In this document: in pieces, positions 15,849-23,234 of the stretch
How positions within the stretch are numbered: position 1 is the first letter of the stretch
Layout of the letters: every line of letters starts with the position of its first letter
Assembly (NCBI GenBank): GCA_963601185.1
Contig: CAVCEE010000001.1
Coordinates: forward strand, 294,008-358,007
DNA from: Limisoma sp963601185
GTDB taxonomy: Bacteria; Bacteroidota; Bacteroidia; Bacteroidales; Muribaculaceae
DNA: 64,000 bases
Direction: 5' to 3'
Translations under genes and position numbers: made by a program
The notes under the pieces: model-generated
What the model saw: only the letters and a program-made list of their open reading frames with translations
Told to the model about the DNA's origin: nothing
Database searches by the model: none

Positions 15849-18314
15849 TTACCGGAGTTGTGCGCCGAGTTGCTTTTGCAGGTTGGCGATGATTTTGTTC
15901 ATCACGGCATCGATCTGCTTGTCGTTGAGAGTCTTCTCGTCGTCCTGCAAGGTTATGCTCACGGCGTAGGATTTCTTTCCGGCTTCGAGGTTCTTGCCCT
16001 CATACACGTCGAAGAGCGATACGCTCTTGAGTAGACGCTTCTCCGAGTTGCGGATTACTGTTTCCACATCGGCAAATGTGGTGGCGGCGTCGATGAGCAG
16101 CGCAAGGTCGCGCTTCACAGGCATCGACTTCGGAAGGTCGGTGTATTCCACCTTCTTCTTCAGAGCCATCTTTACCAGTGCGTTCCAGTTGAGTTCCGCG
16201 AAGTAGACAGGTTGGCTGATGTCGGCCTTCTTGAGCATCTTGTGGCTCACCACGCCGGCGTAGCCGATGAGTTTGCCGCCACGGTTGGTGTATTCGAGAC
16301 ACGCCGAGAAAAGGTCGTTGGATGTTTGCTTCACAACGAGTTCCTTGGCAGTGATGCCGAGGCGTGAGAACACGTTTTCAACAGCCGCCTTAAGGTCGAA
16401 CACTGTCGATTTCTGTGCCGGGGCAGTCCAGTTGGCAGTGCGGAGGTCGCCCGTCATCCAGAGTCCGAGGTGCGACTCCTCAGAGAACTGCGCCAACGGC
16501 TTCTCTTCGGTCGATTCAGCCTGTGGATTGAAATGGTATACGTTGCCGAACTCATACATTGTGAGGTTGGCGTTCTTGCGGTTGATGTTGTGCGCGAGAC
16601 TCTCCAAACCGCCGAAAATCAGTGTTTGGCGAAGCACGGCGAGGTCATTGCTCAACGGGTTGAGCAGACGCACGCAGTTGTCGAGCGGATAAGTCTCCAG
16701 CCCGTCGTAGTAACTTACGGCAGTGAGCGAGTTGTTCATAATCTCGTGGTAGCCGGCAGCAGTGAGTTGCTCCGACACGAGGCACTGCAACTGATGAGCG
16801 TCGTCGTTAGGCTGTCGGTAGGACAGCGATGAATGGAGCGTTTCGCCAAATTCTACGTTGTTGTAGCCGTAGATGCGGAGCACGTCCTCCACCACGTCGC
16901 ACGGACGCGTCACGTCGACACGGTAGGTAGGCACGCGGAGCGTAACCGCGTCGTCGCTTTCGCTCTCGATTTCCATCTCGAGGGCAGAGAGTATGGTTTT
17001 CACAAGATCCTTATCAAGAGCCTTGCCGATAAGACGGGTCATATAGTCGAACGACAGTTCCACGCGCGGACGTTCAACCGGCGCAGGATAGTAGTCGAAG
17101 ATGTCGCCGCAGATTTCGCCTCCTGCCAGTTCCTTGACGAGGAGAGCGGCAATCTTGAGCGCGTAGATGGCGTTGTTGGCATCCACGCCGCGCTCGTAGC
17201 GGAACGAAGCGTCGGTGTTGAGAGCCTGGCGGCGTGCAGTTTTGCGCACCCATGTCGGGTGGAAGCAAGCCGACTCAAGGAACACGTCGGTGGTAGCCTC
17301 AGTCACACCAGAGTCGAGACCGCCGAACACGCCGGCGATACACATAGGCTCTTCTGCGTTGCAAATCATAAGGTCGCGGTCGCTCATTGTGCGCTCCACG
17401 CCGTCGAGAGTCACGAACTTCGAGCCTTCAACAGCCTGGCGTACCACAATCTTGTCGCCCTTCACCTTTGCCAAGTCGAAGCAGTGCAGCGGCTGGCAGA
17501 AAGCGTTGAGCACGAAGTTGGTGATGTCCACGATGTTGTTGATTGGTCGCTGGCCGATTGCGCTGAGGTAGTTGCGCAGCCATTCAGGGCTCTCGGCAAC
17601 CTTTACGTTGCGTACGGTCAGACCGGCATAGCGGATTGTAGCCTCCGGGCATTTCACCTCAACAGGGATAGCGCCGTCGGCACGGTCGGAAGCGAAAGCC
17701 TCGACCGAAGGACGGTGAAGGTTGGCTTCCAAGCCCTGAGCCTTCATCCAGGCAGCGAGGTCGCGCGCCACACCGTAGTGCGATGCTGCGTCGATGCGGT
17801 TAGGTGTGAGGTCGACCTCAAACATATAGTCGTCCTTCACGTTATAGTATTCTTTTGCCGGGGTGCCTGGCTTCACCGTGTCGGGAAGTTCGATGATGCC
17901 GGCGTGCGACGTGCCCACGCCAATTTCGTCTTCGGCGCAAATCATGCCGAACGACTCGACACCGCGGATTTTCGACTTCTTGATTGCAAATTCCTTGTCA
18001 CCGTCGTAGAGTTTCGTGCCCACGGTGGCAACAACCACGTGCAGCCCGGCAGCAACGTTGGCAGCGCCGCAGACAATCTGCGTGGGCTGGCCATCGCCGA
18101 GGTCAACGGTGGTGATGTGCAGATGGTCGCTGTCGGGGTGGTCGATGCATGTAAGCACTTTGCCGACAACGAGGCCTTCGAGGCCGCCTTTGATTGTCTC
18201 CACTTTTTCTACGCCGTCTGTCTCAAGACCGATGGAGGTGAGGGCAGCGGAAACTTCTTCCGGCGAAAGGTTGAAATCGAGATACTCTTTCAACCAATTA
18301 TACGATATGTTCAT
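15849..18314 (-). CDS. pheT: Phenylalanyl-tRNA synthetase beta subunit
   Basis: An 821-residue protein of standard bacterial PheT length. An EMAP-like tRNA-binding OB fold lies at about 42-155 (GLVVGKVLTCIDHPDSDHLH). The B3/B4 editing region follows (PLHCFDLAKVKG, RYERGVDANN), then the B5 domain near 405-480. The C-terminal FDX-ACB domain at about 725-820 begins YTDLPKSMPVKRDLALLID. With PheS, not in the window, it charges tRNA-Phe. A TAAATTTG box lies 55 nt upstream of the start. Confidence 0.97.
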   Translation of the reverse strand: MNISYNWLKEYLDFNLSPEEVSAALTSIGLETDGVEKVETIKGGLEGLVVGKVLTCIDHPDSDHLHITTVDLGDGQPTQIVCGAANVAAGLHVVVATVGTKLYDGDKEFAIKKSKIRGVESFGMICAEDEIGVGTSHAGIIELPDTVKPGTPAKEYYNVKDDYMFEVDLTPNRIDAASHYGVARDLAAWMKAQGLEANLHRPSVEAFASDRADGAIPVEVKCPEATIRYAGLTVRNVKVAESPEWLRNYLSAIGQRPINNIVDITNFVLNAFCQPLHCFDLAKVKGDKIVVRQAVEGSKFVTLDGVERTMSDRDLMICNAEEPMCIAGVFGGLDSGVTEATTDVFLESACFHPTWVRKTARRQALNTDASFRYERGVDANNAIYALKIAALLVKELAGGEICGDIFDYYPAPVERPRVELSFDYMTRLIGKALDKDLVKTILSALEMEIESESDDAVTLRVPTYRVDVTRPCDVVEDVLRIYGYNNVEFGETLHSSLSYRQPNDDAHQLQCLVSEQLTAAGYHEIMNNSLTAVSYYDGLETYPLDNCVRLLNPLSNDLAVLRQTLIFGGLESLAHNINRKNANLTMYEFGNVYHFNPQAESTEEKPLAQFSEESHLGLWMTGDLRTANWTAPAQKSTVFDLKAAVENVFSRLGITAKELVVKQTSNDLFSACLEYTNRGGKLIGYAGVVSHKMLKKADISQPVYFAELNWNALVKMALKKKVEYTDLPKSMPVKRDLALLIDAATTFADVETVIRNSEKRLLKSVSLFDVYEGKNLEAGKKSYAVSITLQDDEKTLNDKQIDAVMNKIIANLQKQLGAQLR

Positions 18315-18369
18315 AGTCTATAGTATTTCAAAACGCGTCTTGTCCAGAGACACCTCTGGAAAATTCGCA

Positions 18370-18377
18370 CAAATTTA
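18370..18377 (-). promoter_or_regulatory. TAnnTTTG promoter box for pheT
   Basis: Reads TAAATTTG leftward, 55 nt before the pheT start codon. Confidence 0.55.
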
Positions 18378-18413
18378 CGAATAAATTCCTGAAAACCGAC
18401 AATCTAACCGTCC

Positions 18414-19331
18414 CTATTTCAGCAACGAAAGGAAGCGCGCAGGGATGGGCGTTTCAAACAGCATCTCCTTCTTCGTCACTGGGTGCGCGAAATGGAGTGT
18501 GCGTGCGTGGAGTCCGAGGCGGTGGATAGGGCTGCTCTTCGCCCCGTATTTGCGGTCGCCCACGATAGGATGCCCGAGGTCCTTCATGTGCACGCGAATC
18601 TGGTTCTTGCGGCCGGTGTCGAGGCTCAGTTCCATCAGCGAGTAGCCGTTGTGGCACTGCAAACGCCTGTAGCGTGTGATTGCCAACTGCCCCTCGTCGG
18701 GGTTCTGCGTGGAGTAGACCTCAAACTGCGACGTCTCGGCAAGGTAACTCTTCACGATGCCTTCCTCGTCGGCAACTTTGCCCTCCACCACTGCAACGTA
18801 CTTTCTACCAAGCACCATATTGTTCCAGTTGTGCTGCATCGCTTCCTTTGCTTCCACGTTTTTGGCAAACATCATCAAGCCGGAGGTGTCGCGGTCGAGA
18901 CGGTGCACCACAAAGAGCATCAGCCGTGGGTCCTTCTTCTTCAGGTAGTCGCGCAGGATGCTGTAGGCAGTACCGTCCTTCACGTTGTCGGTCGACACCG
19001 ACAGGATGCCGCTGCCCTTGTTGATTACGATGATATCGTCGTCTTCGTAGACGAGTTTGATGCGAGGGTGGGAGAACACGACAAACGGACGTGTGAAGTT
19101 GACCGCCAGCGTGTCGCCGGCGTGGATTTCGGTGTCGAACTGCGACGTGGGCATCGAGTTGACCGCCACCTGATGGTATTTCAGCAGAGCCTTGACGGCG
19201 GTGCGCTTGTGGTCGGTGAGTTTGGACTCAAGGCATTGCAGCAGTTTGCCGTCTTCCGTCGCTTTCCACACAAGGATGCTGTCGGGGCGCCATTTGTTGC
19301 GTTCAGCCCCGGGTTTTCCGTTTCTCGTCAT
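18414..19331 (-). CDS. RluA-family pseudouridine synthase
   Basis: A 305-residue protein. The N-terminal part (about 30-85) resembles an S4-type RNA-binding region, and the catalytic domain begins KLVYEDDDIIVINKGSGILS. The signature HRLDRDTSGLMMFAKN contains the catalytic Asp of the RluA/RluC/RluD class. GRKNQIRVHMKDLGHPIVGD completes the active site. It isomerises specific uridines in rRNA or tRNA; which ones cannot be told from sequence. A TAATTTTG promoter box lies 31 nt upstream, back to back with glf. Confidence 0.93.
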   Translation of the reverse strand: MTRNGKPGAERNKWRPDSILVWKATEDGKLLQCLESKLTDHKRTAVKALLKYHQVAVNSMPTSQFDTEIHAGDTLAVNFTRPFVVFSHPRIKLVYEDDDIIVINKGSGILSVSTDNVKDGTAYSILRDYLKKKDPRLMLFVVHRLDRDTSGLMMFAKNVEAKEAMQHNWNNMVLGRKYVAVVEGKVADEEGIVKSYLAETSQFEVYSTQNPDEGQLAITRYRRLQCHNGYSLMELSLDTGRKNQIRVHMKDLGHPIVGDRKYGAKSSPIHRLGLHARTLHFAHPVTKKEMLFETPIPARFLSLLK

Positions 19332-19362
19332 AATTCTTTTGATTTGTGCTTAATAGATGGTG

Positions 19363-19370
19363 CAAAATTA
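19363..19370 (-). promoter_or_regulatory. TAnnTTTG promoter box for the pseudouridine synthase gene
   Basis: Reads TAATTTTG leftward, 31 nt before the start codon. Confidence 0.55.
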
Positions 19371-19481
19371 GTGCAAATCGGCAGAATTGCAAAATCCTGC
19401 CGCTCGGAGTGGCGCAGTGTTGCCGCCGGGAGGCTTGGCATTGTCGGAAAAATCACTAATTTTACGCAAAAAATTCCGTCA

Positions 19482-20624
19482 ATGGCTCAATATGACTATC
19501 TGATTGTGGGTGCCGGACTCTTCGGCGCAACGTTTGCTCATCTGGCGCACCGGCGCGGACGGCGGTGTCTCGTGGTTGACCGCCGCGACGAGGTGGGCGG
19601 CAACCTCTACTGCGAGAAGGTGGAGGGCATCAACGTGCACAAGTATGGCGCACACATCTTCCACACCTCCGATGCCGGGGTGTGGCGGTTTGTCAACTCG
19701 CTTGTGGAGTTCAACCGCTACACCAACTCGCCTGTGGCAAACTATGGCGGCCGCATCTTCAACCTGCCGTTCAATATGAACACCTTTGCGCAGATGTGGG
19801 GCACTGCTACGCCGGAGGCGGCGCGCGCCAAGATTGAAGAGCAGCGACAGGCAGTGAAGGCACGTATGGCAGCCGACGGCATCGCCGAGCCGCGCAACCT
19901 TGAGGAGCAGGCGCGGTTGCTTGTGGGCGACGACCTTTTCAGCGCGCTCATCGAGGGCTACACGGAGAAGCAGTGGGGACGGAAATGCAGCGACTTGCCG
20001 GCTTTCATCATCAAGCGTCTGCCGCTGCGGTTTGTCTACGACAACAACTACTTCAACGATACCTACCAAGGCATTCCCATCGGTGGATACAACCGCCTGA
20101 TCGACGCACTTCTGCAAGGCTGCGAGGTGCGCACCGGCGTGGATTTCCTTGCTCACCGCGACGAACTGCGCCCGCTGGCAGACCGGGTGGTGTTTACCGG
20201 TGCCGTTGACGAGTATTTCGGCTACCGCTTCGGTCCGCTCAACTACCGCACTGTGAGGTTTGAGCAGGAGACGATGGACTGCGCCAACTACCAGGGAAAT
20301 GCGGTGGTGAACTACACCTCCGCCGATGTGCCCTACACCCGCGTCATCGAACACAAGCATTTTGAGATGTTTGGCACAGAGGTGGAGAAATGCCCTCGCA
20401 CGGTAGTGTCGCGCGAATATTCCACGGAATGGACACCCGGCATGGAGCCCTACTATCCCGTGAACGACGACCGCAACAACGCCCTCTACGCAAAGTATCG
20501 CCAACTCGCCGCGGCAGAGCCCGACACGATATTCGGCGGACGACTGGCGGAGTACAAGTACTACGACATGCATGTGGTGGTGCGTCGCGTGCTCGACCTC
20601 TTTGCCGCCGACGAGAGTCTGTAG
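19482..20624 (+). CDS. glf: UDP-galactopyranose mutase
   Basis: A 380-residue flavoprotein of typical Glf length. It interconverts UDP-galactopyranose and UDP-galactofuranose, the donor for galactofuranose in surface glycans. The N-terminal FAD site reads YLIVGAGLFGATFAHLAHR and ends VVDRRDEVGGN. Substrate-site stretches include HKYGAHIFHTSD, YTEKQWGRKCSDLP and GMEPYYPVNDDRNN. The reading frame is open for 333 codons upstream, but that part is antisense to the pseudouridine synthase, so the start is set at MAQYDYLIVGAG. A probable galactofuranosyltransferase lies at 62.8 kb. Confidence 0.96.
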   Translation: MAQYDYLIVGAGLFGATFAHLAHRRGRRCLVVDRRDEVGGNLYCEKVEGINVHKYGAHIFHTSDAGVWRFVNSLVEFNRYTNSPVANYGGRIFNLPFNMNTFAQMWGTATPEAARAKIEEQRQAVKARMAADGIAEPRNLEEQARLLVGDDLFSALIEGYTEKQWGRKCSDLPAFIIKRLPLRFVYDNNYFNDTYQGIPIGGYNRLIDALLQGCEVRTGVDFLAHRDELRPLADRVVFTGAVDEYFGYRFGPLNYRTVRFEQETMDCANYQGNAVVNYTSADVPYTRVIEHKHFEMFGTEVEKCPRTVVSREYSTEWTPGMEPYYPVNDDRNNALYAKYRQLAAAEPDTIFGGRLAEYKYYDMHVVVRRVLDLFAADESL

Positions 20625-20681
20625 CCGTGCGGATTTGGCATAAAAAATGCGCAAGTTCTTTTTTCTTCACTCACTTTGCAC

Positions 20682-20689
20682 TATCTTTG
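20682..20689 (+). promoter_or_regulatory. TAnnTTTG promoter box for psd-pssA
   Basis: TATCTTTG, 51 nt before the psd start codon; the likely promoter of the phospholipid genes. Confidence 0.6.
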
Positions 20690-20740
20690 TATATAATATG
20701 CGGCATAGAGTGCCGTTTATACTACTGAAGAACGAATATA

Positions 20741-21409
20741 ATGGGAGTCAAAATACATAGAGAGGGAGTTAACATCATCCTCGCCTTCGCGTTGATTCTG
20801 GTGGTGTTCAACATCCCCATTTATCTTTTTGTTGCTTCGTGGGTTGCCAAGGGCATTGTCTGGGGCATCTCGCTCTTCGCGTTGTGGATTGTGGCAAACT
20901 TCTTCCGCTCGCCTTTGCGCAATTTCAAGGGAGAGAGGGAGCACACTGTGGTGTCGTCGGTCGACGGCACGGTGGTGGCTCTGGAGGAGGTCGACGAATG
21001 CGATCTGCTGGGAGGCAAGGCCATCCAGTTGTCGGTGTTTATGTCGGTGTTCAACGTCCACGCCAACTGGTATCCTGTCGACGGCGTGGTCGAAAGCGCC
21101 GCCTATCAGCCGGGACGCTTCCGCGCGGCATATCTCCCCAAGTCGAGCAGTGAGAACGAGCATTCGTCGGTGGTGATACGCACACCCGGCGGCACTCGCA
21201 TCCTTGTGCGCCAGATTGCAGGAGCCATTGCTCGCCGCATCGTAACCTATGCACACCCGGGGTCGAAGGCCGACATCTCCGCCCATCTGGGCTTCATCAA
21301 GTTTGGCTCGCGTGTCGACATCTATCTTCCTGTCGATGCCGAAATCCTCGTGAAAATCGGCGACAAGACTGTCGGAGGCATCACGCCTATCGCCCGGTTA
21401 AATGAATAA
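20741..21409 (+). CDS. psd: Phosphatidylserine decarboxylase (short type)
   Basis: A 222-residue proenzyme of the short form found in Bacteroidota. Two hydrophobic N-terminal segments (about 8-57, NIILAFALILVVFNIPIYLF and onward) anchor it in the membrane. The core includes VFMSVFNVHANWYPVDG. The autocleavage site is in GFIKFGSRVDIY: cleavage at Gly-Ser creates the pyruvoyl cofactor, corresponding to the LGST motif of longer enzymes. It converts phosphatidylserine to phosphatidylethanolamine. pssA, which makes its substrate, follows after 11 nt. Confidence 0.95.
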   Translation: MGVKIHREGVNIILAFALILVVFNIPIYLFVASWVAKGIVWGISLFALWIVANFFRSPLRNFKGEREHTVVSSVDGTVVALEEVDECDLLGGKAIQLSVFMSVFNVHANWYPVDGVVESAAYQPGRFRAAYLPKSSSENEHSSVVIRTPGGTRILVRQIAGAIARRIVTYAHPGSKADISAHLGFIKFGSRVDIYLPVDAEILVKIGDKTVGGITPIARLNE

Positions 21410-21420
21410 TATCTCAAGCA

Positions 21421-22122
21421 ATGAAACTTTTTCGCGCAATAAAACAAAACATACCTAACACCATAACTTCGCTCAACCTCTTTTCCGGATGCCTGGCTGT
21501 GGTGTCGGCTTTCGGCTTTAACGAGCAGATGGGCGGATTGTTGGGCTACCAGTGGGCGTTTGTGTTTATCGCCCTCGCTGCGCTGTTTGACTTCTGCGAC
21601 GGCTTGTCGGCGCGCTTGCTCAAGGCGCATTCAGCCATAGGCAAGGAGTTGGACTCGCTGTCGGACCTCGTGAGTTTCGGCGTTGCGCCTGCCTCGCTGG
21701 TGTTTTGCCTGATGCGCGACAACGGTGCCGGATGGCTGGCATATTTGGCGTTTTTAATAGCCGTTTGGGGGTCAATTCGCTTGGCTAAGTTCAATATCGA
21801 CGACCGCCAGACCACTTCATTCATAGGTCTTCCTATCCCTGCCAACGCAATCTTCTGGATTGGCGTGGTGGCGTGGAATATGGACTACCGCTATCTCGGC
21901 GACGGATGGATGACTGCCCTTGTGGTGCTCTTCCCTCTGCTGATGGTCAGCAAGTTGCCGATGTTCTCTCTGAAGGTGAAAAACCTCTCGCTGCGCGACA
22001 ATGTGCGCCGCTACGCACTGATTCTCGGTGTGGTGATGCTGGTGGCTTGCCTCCAGTTGCCGGGCTTGTTCTGGGCGATACTGTTCTACATCCTGTTGTC
22101 GGTAACCGACCGCAAGGGATGA
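21421..22122 (+). CDS. pssA: CDP-diacylglycerol-serine O-phosphatidyltransferase
   Basis: A 233-residue integral membrane enzyme. The CDP-alcohol phosphotransferase signature D-G-x2-A-R-x8-G-x3-D-x3-D is present (DFCDGLSARLL, then GKELDSLSDLVSFG). Several transmembrane helices cover most of the rest. It joins CDP-diacylglycerol and serine to form phosphatidylserine, the substrate of the upstream Psd. The gene order psd-pssA with a DUF4834 gene next is usual in Bacteroidales. Confidence 0.96.
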   Translation: MKLFRAIKQNIPNTITSLNLFSGCLAVVSAFGFNEQMGGLLGYQWAFVFIALAALFDFCDGLSARLLKAHSAIGKELDSLSDLVSFGVAPASLVFCLMRDNGAGWLAYLAFLIAVWGSIRLAKFNIDDRQTTSFIGLPIPANAIFWIGVVAWNMDYRYLGDGWMTALVVLFPLLMVSKLPMFSLKVKNLSLRDNVRRYALILGVVMLVACLQLPGLFWAILFYILLSVTDRKG

Positions 22123-22184
22123 ACAAACGCGCCGCGGCAGGCGTTTTATTAAGGAATAACGATAATCTATAATTTCGAAACAAA

Positions 22185-22484
22185 GTGGGCTTTTTCGCAT
22201 TCTTCTTCCTGTTTGTGTTTGTCGTTGTCATCGGAGTGGTGGCAAGTCTGCTGTCTGCGTTTTTCCGCCTCAAGCGCAAGGTAGCGGGAGCGTTTCGTGG
22301 CGATGCGCAGGGCGAGAGCCGCAAACAGCCCGAAGAGCCGGCGCGCCGCAAGGTCTACGACGATGGCGTGGGCGACTATGTGAAGTTTGAGGAAATCATA
22401 GAAGAGGAAGTGCCTCACGAAAAGGTGGAGTTCCGCCGCGAGTCGCAGGTGAGCGACGTGGAGTTTGAGGAAATCCGCGATTAG
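22185..22484 (+). CDS. DUF4834-like small membrane protein
   Basis: A 99-residue protein starting at GTG. It has one strongly hydrophobic N-terminal helix (GFFAFFFLFVFVVVIGVVAS), a basic stretch, and an acidic, charged C-terminal half. Size, layout and position after pssA fit DUF4834 proteins of Bacteroidota, whose function is unknown. Residues 30-50 are Arg/Lys-rich as expected at the cytoplasmic membrane face. It ends 17 nt before the hairpin that terminates the convergent tmRNA gene. Confidence 0.72.
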   Translation: MGFFAFFFLFVFVVVIGVVASLLSAFFRLKRKVAGAFRGDAQGESRKQPEEPARRKVYDDGVGDYVKFEEIIEEEVPHEKVEFRRESQVSDVEFEEIRD

Positions 22485-22500
22485 CCTCTTCACTGAAAAT

Positions 22501-22542
22501 AAAGCGAGCGACGCCGGCCCGAAGGGCGGCGTCGCTCGCTTT
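22501..22542 (-). terminator. Intrinsic terminator of tmRNA
   Basis: A perfect 15-bp stem (AAAGCGAGCGACGCC/GGCGTCGCTCGCTTT) directly after the tmRNA 3' end, followed on the minus strand by T-rich sequence. It may also stop rightward transcripts from pssA. Confidence 0.85.
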
Positions 22543-22543
22543 G

Positions 22544-22942
22544 TGGTGGAGATGGAGAGATTCGAACTCTCGTCCAAACGCGGAACTAATATGCTTTCTA
22601 CATGCTTAGCCTCGACTTGGTTTTCGACCGTGGGCAGGCTCAAGGCCACCAACCCAAGGCTTATCTCCTAAAATCTCGGACGGCCACCGGAGAACAGGCC
22701 ATTCCAGCTCTGAATTTATTAGCACCACCTTGTCGAAACGTCTCGGAGCAGGGCAATCGGGTGATGTCTCGTTTCTGCCACTGTGGCAGAAATAAAGCTA
22801 ACTTACTGTACTTCGGTTAGGCAGCGAGAGCGTAGTTATTTTCGCCAGTTAAATTTCTGATGTCTGAGATTATAGAGCATAGCCATCATCGCTCTGCATG
22901 CTTACATACCACTTCTACACGCTGTCAAAACCGGTCATCCCC
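22544..22942 (-). ncRNA. ssrA: tmRNA, tag (A)GENNYALAA
   Basis: A one-piece 399-nt tmRNA on the minus strand. The 5' end GGGGATG pairs with CATCTCC near the 3' end, followed by A and an encoded CCA. The T arm (TTCGAATCTC) lies just inside the 3' acceptor strand. The tag frame at 22846-22817 begins at resume codon GGC and reads GENNYALAA followed by TAA. It rescues stalled ribosomes together with SmpB. A full promoter lies upstream and the 5' end is presumably trimmed by RNase P. Confidence 0.95.
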
Positions 22943-22979
22943 AATTGTGACACAGCGCCTTGCGGCGATATGCGGACTG

Positions 22980-23011
22980 CAAATGTAGTGCGATTGCCGG
23001 CATTTTCCAAA
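22980..23011 (-). promoter_or_regulatory. Promoter of tmRNA
   Basis: Leftward, TTTG (23011-23008), a 20-nt spacer, and TACATTTG (22987-22980): a full Bacteroidota promoter, 37 nt before the mature 5' end. Confidence 0.75.
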
Positions 23012-23043
23012 TTTTCCCCGAAAAATTTTTGCGCGATGCCACT

Positions 23044-23162
23044 CTCGCCGTCAGAGTCACCGTCGGTGCTGGTGGCACCCCGACGGGGTGCAAGTCGCTG
23101 GTTGTCAGTCTGCCCCAGGCTGAAGCCTGGGGTTAGTGGTACGGCGCACCTACGGCGCGCTC
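23044..23162 (+). repeat. Composite palindromic intergenic repeat, copy 2
   Basis: 119 nt with the same module order as the copies at 14.9 and 56.5 kb: CTCGCCGTCAGAG, GCACCCCGACGGGGTGC, CCCCAGGCTGAAGCCTGGGG, then TACGGCGCACCTACGGCGCG. It sits between the tmRNA promoter and the end of the exopolysaccharide operon. Confidence 0.87.
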
Positions 23163-23234
23163 AGTTTATGCGGTATTCATCTTTTAGATTAGACTGCCCC
23201 CTTGTGGCGATGGCTTCAGAATTCGTCTATTGGG

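Noticed and set aside
16833..18323. Rightward 496-codon frame opposite pheT
   Set aside because: It is a shadow of a clear pheT gene; codon bias on the opposite strand explains its length.
18483..19481. 333-codon in-frame extension upstream of glf
   Set aside because: It is antisense to the pseudouridine synthase, and the Glf FAD motif begins right at the chosen ATG.
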